DNA of 64,000 nucleotides from Campylobacter sp. VBCF_01 NA2. GTDB taxonomy: Bacteria > Campylobacterota > Campylobacteria > Campylobacterales > Campylobacteraceae. The translations under genes and the position numbers were made by a program. The stretch lies in NCBI RefSeq assembly GCF_027797205.1, contig NZ_CP115607.1, forward strand, positions 1,364,001 to 1,428,000, given 5' to 3'. The notes under the pieces are model-generated. The model was not told where the DNA came from. It made no database searches and saw nothing but the letters and a program-made list of their open reading frames with translations. Shown piece after piece: positions 55,027 to 64,000 of this stretch. Positions within the stretch are counted from its first letter, which is position 1. Each line of letters starts with the position of its first letter.

Positions 55027-57255
55027 ATGAAAAATTTAGTCATAGTTGAATCACCAGCCAAAGCCAAAACGATAAAAAAATTTTTAGGCGAAGATTACGA
55101 AGTAATCGCTAGCAAAGGTCATATCCGCGACCTTCCGCAGAAAAAATTTGGCATTAAAATCGACGGCAACAAATTTAGCCCCGAATACGAAATCAGCACC
55201 GATCACGAAGCTATCGTGTCGCAGATAAAAAATTTAGCCAAAAAAGCAGGTCAAATTTACCTAGCAACCGACGAGGATAGAGAGGGAGAGGCGATAGCAT
55301 ACCATATCGCAGAATCAATCGGCAAAGCCCCAACCAGCCTGCCTCGCATTGTATTTCACGAAATCACAAAAAGCGCGATTGATAACGCCATAAACTCACC
55401 ACGCACGCTCGATATGAATAGCGTAAATGCCCAACAAGCGCGTCGCTTGCTAGATCGCATAGTAGGATACAAGCTAAGCCCGCTACTAAACACCAAAATC
55501 CAAAGAGGGCTAAGCGCTGGGCGCGTCCAAAGCGCGGCTTTAAAAATCATTGTCGATAAAGAGCGCGAAATAAGGGCGTTTGTGCCGGTAGAATACCACA
55601 GCATAGACGCTGTTTTTAAGAAAAAGCTAGAAGCCGAATTTGTCAAATTTAACGGCGAAAAAATGGAAAAACTATCCATAAAAACAAAGTCTGAGGCCGA
55701 TAAAATTCTAAAAATTTTAAAAAGCGAAGAATTTAGCGTTAGCGCGATTGAGAGCAAATCTCGCAAAACAGCCCCAAGCGCGCCGTTTATGACAAGCACG
55801 CTTCAACAAGCAGCCTCAACTAGCCTTGGCTTTAATCCTCGCAAGACTATGAGCCTAGCCCAGAGCCTGTATGAGGGGGTGAATACGAATTTTGGTGGTG
55901 CGATTACATATATGAGAACAGATAGTCTAAATTTAGCCAAAGAGGCCGTCGCTGCCGCACGCGATATGATCGAAAAAACCTATGGCGCGCAGTATCTGCC
56001 AAAATCGCCAAACATTTACACCACCAAATCCAAAGGCGCGCAAGAAGCCCACGAGGCGATTCGCCCTACAAACATAGCCTTTACCCCACAAATGGCAAAG
56101 GCCACGCTCCCACGCGACGAAGCTAGGCTTTATACGCTGATTTATAATCGTTTCATCGCATGTCAAATGAGCGCTTCTACCTCAGATATCCAAACAATCA
56201 CGATTTGCGGAGGGAACGCTGAATTTCGCATAAGCGGGCGCAAGGTTACATTTGACGGATTTTACAAGGTTTATGGCGATTTGGATAAGGATAAAATTTT
56301 GCCCGAGCTTAAAAAAGGCGATAAAATGGAGCTTGAAAGCCTAGGAAGCGAGCAGCATTTCACCGAAGCTCCTGCCAGGTATTCGGAAGCTAGTTTGATT
56401 AAAAAGCTAGAAAGTCTAGGCATTGGCAGACCAAGCACTTATGCGCCAACTATCACGCTTCTAACATCGAAAAAATATGTCGAAATCGACAAAAAACAGC
56501 TAATCCCAGCCGAGGTCGCCTTTAAAATCACCGAGGTTTTGGAGGGGCATTTTAAAAATATCGTTGATAGCAACTTCACCGCCAAAATGGAAGAAAAACT
56601 CGACGAAATCGCCGAAAATAAGGCTGATTGGCAAGAAATTTTGGCGAATTTTTACTACCCATTTATGGACGAAATCGCCAAAGGCAAGAGCGAAATCGCT
56701 AGCCAAAAAATCTCCGAACCAATCGGCGAGAAATGCCCACAATGTGGCAAAGAGTTAGTAAGGCGCGCTGGCAGGTTTGGCGAGTTTATCGCGTGCGAGG
56801 GCTATCCGAAATGCAAATACTCTCGCAATCTAGGTGAGAGCGCAGACGAGGCAAGCAAGTCTGAGCCTGAAAAAATCGGCGAGAAATGCCCACAATGTGG
56901 CAAAGAGCTAGTCAAGCGCGCTGGCAGGTTTGGCGAGTTTATCGCGTGCGAGGGCTATCCGAAATGCAAATACTCTCGCCAAATCGAAGGCGCTGCCAAA
57001 GCCCCAGCCAAAAAGGCCACCAGCACCGGCGTAATCTGCCCAAAATGCGCCAAAGGCGATGTGGTCGAGAGATTTTCGCGCAGGGGGAAATTTTATGGTT
57101 GCTCGAACTATCCAAAGTGCGATTTTGTGAGCAACTACGCCGTGCTTTCGCGCAAATGCCCTGAGTGCAAAAACACCTACATGGTGCGAAAAGAGCTGAA
57201 AAAAGGCAATTTCGCCGAGTGTCCGAAATGCAAATTTAAAGAGGAAATCGAATAA
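55027..57255 (+). CDS. topA: DNA topoisomerase I with tandem zinc ribbons
   Basis: Relaxes negative supercoils (type IA). The 742-aa protein has the Toprim domain (IVESPAKAKTIKKFL at the start, ATDEDREGEAIAYH near 78), the catalytic Tyr295 in ITYMRTDS, and C-terminal four-Cys zinc ribbons: CPQC...C...C at about 570-600, a nearly identical one at about 621-651, then CPKC/C...C near 672, and a final CPEC...CPKC near 718. The first two ribbons are a recent 153-bp duplication. Likely co-transcribed with dcd. Confidence 0.96.
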   Translation: MKNLVIVESPAKAKTIKKFLGEDYEVIASKGHIRDLPQKKFGIKIDGNKFSPEYEISTDHEAIVSQIKNLAKKAGQIYLATDEDREGEAIAYHIAESIGKAPTSLPRIVFHEITKSAIDNAINSPRTLDMNSVNAQQARRLLDRIVGYKLSPLLNTKIQRGLSAGRVQSAALKIIVDKEREIRAFVPVEYHSIDAVFKKKLEAEFVKFNGEKMEKLSIKTKSEADKILKILKSEEFSVSAIESKSRKTAPSAPFMTSTLQQAASTSLGFNPRKTMSLAQSLYEGVNTNFGGAITYMRTDSLNLAKEAVAAARDMIEKTYGAQYLPKSPNIYTTKSKGAQEAHEAIRPTNIAFTPQMAKATLPRDEARLYTLIYNRFIACQMSASTSDIQTITICGGNAEFRISGRKVTFDGFYKVYGDLDKDKILPELKKGDKMELESLGSEQHFTEAPARYSEASLIKKLESLGIGRPSTYAPTITLLTSKKYVEIDKKQLIPAEVAFKITEVLEGHFKNIVDSNFTAKMEEKLDEIAENKADWQEILANFYYPFMDEIAKGKSEIASQKISEPIGEKCPQCGKELVRRAGRFGEFIACEGYPKCKYSRNLGESADEASKSEPEKIGEKCPQCGKELVKRAGRFGEFIACEGYPKCKYSRQIEGAAKAPAKKATSTGVICPKCAKGDVVERFSRRGKFYGCSNYPKCDFVSNYAVLSRKCPECKNTYMVRKELKKGNFAECPKCKFKEEIE

Positions 57256-57309
57256 ACAAATTTAGCCATTGCCAAATTTGGCGTGGCTAAATTTCGAAAT
57301 TTAACCAAA

Positions 57310-58461
57310 ATGAGCGAAATTTTAATTTTAATCACACTAGGATTTTTCATATTTACCTCGCCGTATCTAGCCAAAGTGCTAAAAATCCCAGTCTCGCCCA
57401 CAGAGATAATCCTAGGCATAATCGCTGGAAATTTGGGCCTGCTTTACGCCAATCCTACCTTTGATTTCGCCTCTAAAATCGGGTTTTATTACCTTATGTT
57501 TTTGGCTGGCGCGGAAGTGGATTTTCGCTTTTTGTTTAAAATTTCGCGCCAAATTTTAAAAAAATCGCTTCTGTTTTTGGCTCTACTTTATATCTTGGGC
57601 GCGATTTTGGTAGCGATTTTTGATTTGCCAAATTTAATCATCATCGCCGTGCCACTTATGAGCGTAGGACTGCTCTCGACGCTGTATAAGGACTACGGCA
57701 AGGACGAAGAGTGGCTCAATCTAGCCATGCTAGTAGGCGTGCTTGGCGAGATAGTAAGCATCGTAGCACTTAGCGTGGTGGGGATTTACCTAAAAGATGG
57801 CTTTGGAGCAAGCATGCTGCTTAAAATCGGCTCGCTTGTGGGATTTATCGGCGCAATCGCGCTAGTGTTTAAGTCCCTAGAAATGGTGTTTTGGTGGTAT
57901 CCGAGCCTAAAAACCATAATCATGCCACATTATGATAAAAACGAAAAAGACATACGATTTGCTATGGCGATTTTTTGCCTAATTTGCGCGAGCGCGTCGT
58001 GGCTAGATATCGAAATCTTTATCGCGGCCTTCATCGCGGGGGCGTTTTTGCCGACATTTTTCTCGCACAAAGAGGGCCTCGTGCCAAAGCTATCGTCGTT
58101 TGGCTTTGGCTTTATCGTGCCGATATTTTTCATACACACAGGCGCAGCGGTCGAGCTGAACGCGCTCCTAATGCCTGGGGTTTTGAAATTTTGCCTGCTG
58201 CTAGCCGGGATAATGATTTTTACGAGAATTTTATGCGCTGGGGTGTTTTGGGAGATACTGCACGCGCGAGCAGGCGCACTTTTTGCGCTTAGCCTCTCAA
58301 TGCCACTGACGCTTTTGATTGCGACTGCGACGCTGTTTTTCGAGGCAAATTTCATAAGCAAAGAGATTTATTACGCAATGATTGTGGCTTCGCTGATAGA
58401 AGCCTTGGTCTGCATGATTGGGATAAATTTGATATATAATAGAACAAAGCAAAAATCATAA
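57310..58461 (+). CDS. CPA2 family cation:proton antiporter (KefB-like, membrane domain only)
   Basis: A 383-aa integral membrane protein with about 12-13 hydrophobic segments. It begins SEILILITLGFFIFTSPYLAKVLKIPVSPTEIILGIIAGN, the usual Na_H_Exchanger start, and has a central acidic segment (MFLAGAEVDFRF) and FIPIFFIHTGAAVEL-type helix. There is no C-terminal TrkA-N/RCK domain, so K+/NAD-ligand gating of KefC type is absent. The ATG at 57310 was chosen; a GTG 27 bp upstream is possible. A 13-bp stem terminator follows. Confidence 0.85.
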   Translation: MSEILILITLGFFIFTSPYLAKVLKIPVSPTEIILGIIAGNLGLLYANPTFDFASKIGFYYLMFLAGAEVDFRFLFKISRQILKKSLLFLALLYILGAILVAIFDLPNLIIIAVPLMSVGLLSTLYKDYGKDEEWLNLAMLVGVLGEIVSIVALSVVGIYLKDGFGASMLLKIGSLVGFIGAIALVFKSLEMVFWWYPSLKTIIMPHYDKNEKDIRFAMAIFCLICASASWLDIEIFIAAFIAGAFLPTFFSHKEGLVPKLSSFGFGFIVPIFFIHTGAAVELNALLMPGVLKFCLLLAGIMIFTRILCAGVFWEILHARAGALFALSLSMPLTLLIATATLFFEANFISKEIYYAMIVASLIEALVCMIGINLIYNRTKQKS

Positions 58462-58496
58462 AAGCTTTCTTGAAAATTTTCCAAAGAAAGCTTTTA
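58459..58496. terminator. Bidirectional terminator after antiporter
   Basis: TAAAAGCTTTCTT (58459-58471) and AAGAAAGCTTTTA (58484-58496) form a perfect 13-bp stem that includes the stop codon of the antiporter; T-rich on either strand. Confidence 0.8.
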
Positions 58497-58526
58497 TGGA
58501 TTTGTCAGAGTTAGGTTTATGATATC

Positions 58527-58937
58527 TTAAAAATCGAGACCAAATTCATCAATAACAAATTCACCTTTATCTGTTTTAATTTTAACTTCTAATATCTTGT
58601 CGTAATTACAAGCAGTATAAACAGTCATTGTATCACCAAATTCCATTTTTACATGCTTCATAGGTTTTCTTTCTTTATGAATATCAACACCAAGAGCTTG
58701 ATAGCCTTTGGCCATTGCCAATGTAATTACATCCCATATTAATCCACATTTTTTACGATTTATAATTATGTCTTCAATTATTACATCGTCCTTAGCCGAA
58801 ATTGATATACTTGTCCCCATTTCATTATACTTATCATCATACTGCGATTTTAACTTAAATTTTAATAAATCATTAGAATCGGCATATACAGATAAGCCAA
58901 ACAATAAAAAAGTTAAACCTAAAATTTTGCTTTTCAT
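58527..58937 (-). CDS. Secreted protein of unknown function, 136 aa
   Basis: Signal peptide MKSKILGLTFLLFGLSVYADS with likely cleavage after YAD or VYA, then a beta-rich mature part with the strands TSISISAKDDVIIEDIIINRKKC and DTMTVYTACNYDKILEVKIKTD. Two Cys (C64 and C109 approx.) could form a disulfide. AT-rich compared with the housekeeping genes. An AAGGAGAT ribosome binding site lies upstream. It is 11 bp after the preceding minus-strand gene, so they may form an operon. No family is recognised. Confidence 0.65.
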   Translation of the reverse strand: MKSKILGLTFLLFGLSVYADSNDLLKFKLKSQYDDKYNEMGTSISISAKDDVIIEDIIINRKKCGLIWDVITLAMAKGYQALGVDIHKERKPMKHVKMEFGDTMTVYTACNYDKILEVKIKTDKGEFVIDEFGLDF

Positions 58938-58948
58938 CTTATCTCCTT

Positions 58949-59614
58949 TTAAGTTATGATTTTTGGTAACAATATCGAACCTAGCAGATTTAAAACTATG
59001 CCAGTTAGTGATTTTTTATCTGGAATAAATTCCTTCAATTTCTGCCAAGTTGTTTTTTCACCATTTAATTTTTTCTTTATTTCATCATAATTTTTATGTT
59101 TTTGAACTATATTTTTACATTTTTCATCTCCAATCAGCCCAAAAATGGCGTCTATGCTTACCCTTACTATCTCAGAATTAAAGCTAAAATCTGCATAATA
59201 ACCAAGCTTTTTTATGCGACCTATAAAAATGTCTCTTTGAACCGAATTTTCAAGCCCAAAAACTATTTCGCCTTTTTCAAAATCAATTTTACTTTTGCTA
59301 TTTTCTCTATTTAGACTAGATAAAATTTCTTTTATGATTTCATCATCATCTTTTTTTCCATAACGCAAGTGAGCGTTCAAGCATAGTGTTTTTACTCTGG
59401 TATCAGTTATTTTTAGTTGTCTTGATTTTTCATAATTTGACATAGCTAAATACGGCTCCAAAAGACTAAAAACCAAAATATCTATTTCGCTTTTGCCAAG
59501 AGACCCAAAACTGCCAGCGAGATAATTCGCCAAAAAGTTTTCCGTAAATTCTTTATAAAATTTATCTTTATTTTCTATTTTTCTTATAAAAACAGGTAAT
59601 TGTGAATTTTGCAT
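58949..59614 (-). CDS. Unknown protein with wHTH-like N-terminus and hydrophobic C-tail
   Basis: A 221-aa protein from the ATG at 59614 (an upstream ATG at 59692 would cross the operator and add an unusual hydrophobic tail). Residues ~25-85 (LAGSFGSLGKSEIDILVFSLL...KITDTRVKTLCLNAHLRYG) look helical, in the order of a winged helix. The middle is charged; the end (KSLTGIVLNLLGSILLPKIIT) is a short hydrophobic tail that could insert in a membrane. AT-rich. Divergent from an XRE regulator with two operator-like repeats between them, the layout of a controlled effector module. The function is not known. Confidence 0.6.
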   Translation of the reverse strand: MQNSQLPVFIRKIENKDKFYKEFTENFLANYLAGSFGSLGKSEIDILVFSLLEPYLAMSNYEKSRQLKITDTRVKTLCLNAHLRYGKKDDDEIIKEILSSLNRENSKSKIDFEKGEIVFGLENSVQRDIFIGRIKKLGYYADFSFNSEIVRVSIDAIFGLIGDEKCKNIVQKHKNYDEIKKKLNGEKTTWQKLKEFIPDKKSLTGIVLNLLGSILLPKIIT

Positions 59615-59652
59615 AACCCATTTTACTCCAAAGCAAACAGCTCTACAAAAAT

Positions 59653-59673
59653 AAAACTCTATTATTATAGATT
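59653..59673. promoter_or_regulatory. Operator-like repeat, arm 1 (minus-strand gene side)
   Basis: AAAACTCTATTATTATAGATT is complementary, with two mismatches, to 59705-59725. Within it TCTATTATTATAGA (59658-59671) is itself a palindrome, and on the minus strand TATAAT in it is a good -10 box for the 221-aa protein gene. Likely bound by the XRE regulator. Confidence 0.6.
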
Positions 59674-59683
59674 GATACGAAAT

Positions 59684-59689
59684 TATAAT
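59684..59689 (+). promoter_or_regulatory. -10 box of XRE regulator gene
   Basis: TATAAT in CGAAATTATAATCAAG, 41 bp before the ATG at 59730; the second operator lies just downstream of the predicted transcription start. Confidence 0.6.
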
Positions 59690-59704
59690 CAAGCTAAACT
59701 TAAA

Positions 59705-59725
59705 AATCTATTATAGTAGAGTTTT
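59705..59725. promoter_or_regulatory. Operator-like repeat, arm 2 (XRE gene side)
   Basis: AATCTATTATAGTAGAGTTTT, inverted copy of arm 1; core TCTATTATAGTAGA (59707-59720) is a pseudo-palindrome (TCTA-N6-TAGA). It overlaps the ribosome-binding region of the regulator gene, fitting autorepression. Confidence 0.6.
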
Positions 59726-59729
59726 AAGT

Positions 59730-59981
59730 ATGGAAAATGAAGTAGAAATTCAAAAAGCAGAAATAAACGAATTTTATAAACTAATCGGAAAAAATGTAGC
59801 GAAAATTCGCAGAAACAAAAACATCTCGCAACTCGAATTAAGTCTAAAACTTGGCTACAAATCAGTTTCTTTGGTATCAGGTGCTGAAATTTGCTACAAC
59901 GGCGTTCATTTTAATCTCGAACATCTTTATAAAATCTCAAAAATCCTAAACACAAATATAAATGAATTTTTCATAGAATAA
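59730..59981 (+). CDS. XRE-family helix-turn-helix regulator
   Basis: An 83-aa DNA-binding protein. After a short acidic leader, residues ~18-80 form a single HTH_3 domain: LIGKNVAKIRRNKNISQLELSLKLGYKSVSLVSGAE (helices 1-3, recognition helix GYKSVSLVSGAE) and HLYKISKILNTNINEFF (helices 4-5). The fold is of the Cro/C1 type used for autoregulated modules, including restriction controllers and toxin-antitoxin systems. Divergent from the 221-aa protein with shared operators. Confidence 0.82.
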   Translation: MENEVEIQKAEINEFYKLIGKNVAKIRRNKNISQLELSLKLGYKSVSLVSGAEICYNGVHFNLEHLYKISKILNTNINEFFIE

Positions 59982-60097
59982 ATTTAGCCCACAAATTTAT
60001 ATTGCAAAAACGCAAATCAAATTTAATCCATAAATTTAAAGATAATTTATAAAATAAAAAAATCTTAATGTCAGCCTAGAAACTTGACAACAAGCAC

Positions 60098-60128
60098 CAA
60101 AAAACTCGAAGCAATCCAGCAAAATTTC
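60098..60128. repeat. Fragment of REP-like repeat
   Basis: CTCGAAGCAATCCAGCAAAATTTCAAGCAAAATTC resembles the CGAAGCAATCCAGTAAAATTTAAAGCAAAATTC part of copy 1 of the structured repeat. Only this piece is present in the 260-bp AT-rich gap between the XRE gene and the 5S rRNA; nothing else is seen in that gap. Confidence 0.6.
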
Positions 60129-60245
60129 AAGCAAAATTCCGCTTAAATTTTAAAATTCTGCAAAATACTGACCCTGTAATTGATTTAAAATTTGATTGAC
60201 ATAAAAATTTAATTGATTTAAAAAAGCATAAAGAATAAAAACAAA

Positions 60246-60364
60246 GTCCGCAACGACCTACTTTCCCGACATCCGAGTAACGGAGAGTATCATCAGCCAT
60301 GATGAGCTTAGCTTCTTGGTTCGGTATGGAGCAAGGCGTTTCCTCATCTGTATAGTCACGGACA
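60246..60364 (-). rRNA. rrf: 5S ribosomal RNA
   Basis: On the minus strand it starts TGTCCGTGA and ends CGTTGCGGAC, pairing as the terminal helix, with the 5S hallmarks GAGGAAACGCC, CCATACCGAACC and GATGTCGGGAAAGTAGG between. Last gene of the rRNA operon; end points accurate to a few bases. Confidence 0.93.
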
Positions 60365-60408
60365 GTGTTAAAAAAGGAAACTTTGTAAGTTTGCTTTTTT
60401 AACACTGT
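60362..60408 (-). other. 5S-23S spacer processing stem
   Basis: ACAGTGTTAAAAAA (60362-60375) and TTTTTTAACACTGT (60395-60408) are perfect complements directly before the 5S 5' end, a likely RNase processing hairpin. Confidence 0.6.
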
Positions 60409-60464
60409 AAAAGTCATCAAGCTTAATAAAATCTTTTACCATATTGTTAAAGGATTTCTAATAC

Positions 60465-60484
60465 CTTTAACAAGGAAGTAATGC
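60465..60484 (-). other. 23S processing stem, 3' arm
   Basis: CTTTAACAAGGAAGTAATGC on the plus strand is the exact complement of 63448-63467, so the precursor RNA closes a 20-bp helix around the 23S, the usual RNase III substrate. Confidence 0.8.
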
Positions 60485-60487
60485 TTA

Positions 60488-63399
<2,912 letters not shown>

Positions 63400-63447
63400 T
63401 TACTTCATAATAAAATGAAGTATTAGACTATGTTAATATTCTAATTT

Positions 63448-63467
63448 GCATTACTTCCTTGTTAAAG
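63448..63467 (-). other. 23S processing stem, 5' arm
   Basis: GCATTACTTCCTTGTTAAAG, perfect complement of 60465-60484, about 50 bp before the mature 23S 5' end. Confidence 0.8.
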
Positions 63468-63845
63468 ATAAAAGATTTAATTTATAAATTTTAAATTTGA
63501 TAAATTGCTTTTACAATATTTAAATTTAAAACACCCAAGACGGAAAGCATTAACAACAACTAGATAAGTTTTAACTCTAATTGTTTGTGCCGTTAAACTT
63601 GATTTAGTAAATGTAAAACTTAAACTTTATGATTTAAATCTGAAAATTTAAATCTCAATCATTTAAATTTGGGATAACAAATTTACTAAATTTGCATTAG
63701 TGTCTAAATTTAAAGCTTTAACAAGATCCTGTAAAATCGTTTTTATTAAAACTTGATTGTGACTTTTAACAATGGTAAATTAAAGAACATAGATTTTGTT
63801 AAATCTAAATAGAAAGCTAAATTTAACTCTCTATTTAAATTTAAA
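63468..63845 (-). other. tRNA-23S internal spacer
   Basis: About 380 bp of AT-rich spacer between tRNA-Ile and the 23S processing stem. No further tRNA, coding frame or repeat is seen in it. tRNA-Ala, if present, must lie beyond the right edge. Confidence 0.7.
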
Positions 63846-63922
63846 TGGTGGGCCTAACAAGACTTGAACTTGTGACCTCACCCTTATCAGGGGTGCACTC
63901 TAACCAGCTGAGCTATAGGCCC
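63846..63922 (-). tRNA. tRNA-Ile (GAT anticodon)
   Basis: The minus strand reads GGGCCTATAGCTCAGCTGG at the 5' end; the anticodon loop is CTGATAA, the T-arm GTTCAAGTC, and CCA is encoded at the 3' end. Acceptor stem GGGCCTA/TAGGCCC pairs fully. Lies in the 16S-23S spacer, its usual place. Confidence 0.97.
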
Positions 63923-64000
63923 ATTTAAAATCTCAACTAACTTCTAAATCAATCCCTCAAACCTAAACAAGGATGATTGAGTTTATGATGAATATCTTGT

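Overview
This window is a chromosomal segment of a Campylobacter or very close Campylobacterota relative. Evidence: gene order matches known Campylobacter/Helicobacter blocks (aroQ-pepQ-folK; fabZ-lpxA-clpX-mreB-mreC-carB; dapB-purF; tautomerase-bcp; ciaB beside an acyl-CoA thioesterase; accC-accB next to dcd). It carries the futalosine-route deaminase MqnX, a single-chain pyruvate:flavodoxin oxidoreductase with flavodoxin, a dimeric dUTPase, promoters with a TATAAT -10 box and little visible -35, and 23S/5S rRNA of campylobacter type. Base composition looks moderate for the genus, with AT-richer islands at the autotransporter, at 26.5-31.9 kb and at 58.5-60 kb. The species cannot be named from the sequence alone.

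Layout. 1-5 kb: end of a folate/shikimate/menaquinone block (ParA/MinD-like ATPase start, folK, pepQ, aroQ on minus; mqnX, sppA, a 51-aa membrane peptide and luxS on plus). 5-9.1 kb: a three-domain lysophospholipid flippase/acyltransferase/acyl-ACP synthetase and a small membrane protein. 9.35-16.4 kb: a 2358-aa type V autotransporter with large internal duplications, ended by a strong terminator. 16.5-16.8 kb: one copy of a structured ~290-bp repeat. 16.9-21.5 kb: ciaB, thioesterase, Cys-rich mini-protein, EI24 membrane protein, dUTPase, PNPOx-like protein. 21.7-26.5 kb: pyruvate oxidoreductase, DUF2325 protein and flavodoxin. 26.5-31.9 kb: a compact minus-strand cluster of XpaC-like, TelA-like, two membrane-anchored beta-propeller proteins and a DMT transporter. 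32-40.6 kb: essential housekeeping operon (queH, fabZ, lpxA, clpX, mreB, mreC, carB). 40.7-44 kb: a giant AsmA/DUF748 protein. 44.05-44.6 kb: nested REP-like palindromes and the second copy of the structured repeat. 44.6-48.3 kb: dapB, purF, tautomerase, bcp, polysaccharide deacetylase. 48.4-51.1 kb: FecBCD-type ABC uptake system. 51.3-58.5 kb: accC, accB, periplasmic asparaginase, dcd, topA, CPA2 antiporter. 58.5-60 kb: AT-rich accessory islet with an XRE regulator divergent from an unknown protein across paired operators. 60.2-64 kb: 5S, 23S and tRNA-Ile(GAT) of an rRNA operon on minus; the 16S lies beyond the right end.

How genes work together. Dcd (dCTP to dUTP) and Dut (dUTP to dUMP) supply dTMP precursors. 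The pyruvate oxidoreductase probably hands electrons to the flavodoxin encoded 0.7 kb downstream. AccB/AccC and FabZ feed fatty-acid synthesis and LpxA starts lipid A, while the Aas-like fusion repairs lysophospholipids and the AsmA-like protein may help phospholipid transport. MreB/MreC direct wall growth.

The least explained parts are the ~290-bp two-copy repeat whose hairpins differ by compensatory changes, the XpaC/TelA/beta-propeller cluster, the metallopeptidase signature inside CiaB, the XRE-controlled islet, and the 494-bp perfect duplication in the autotransporter.
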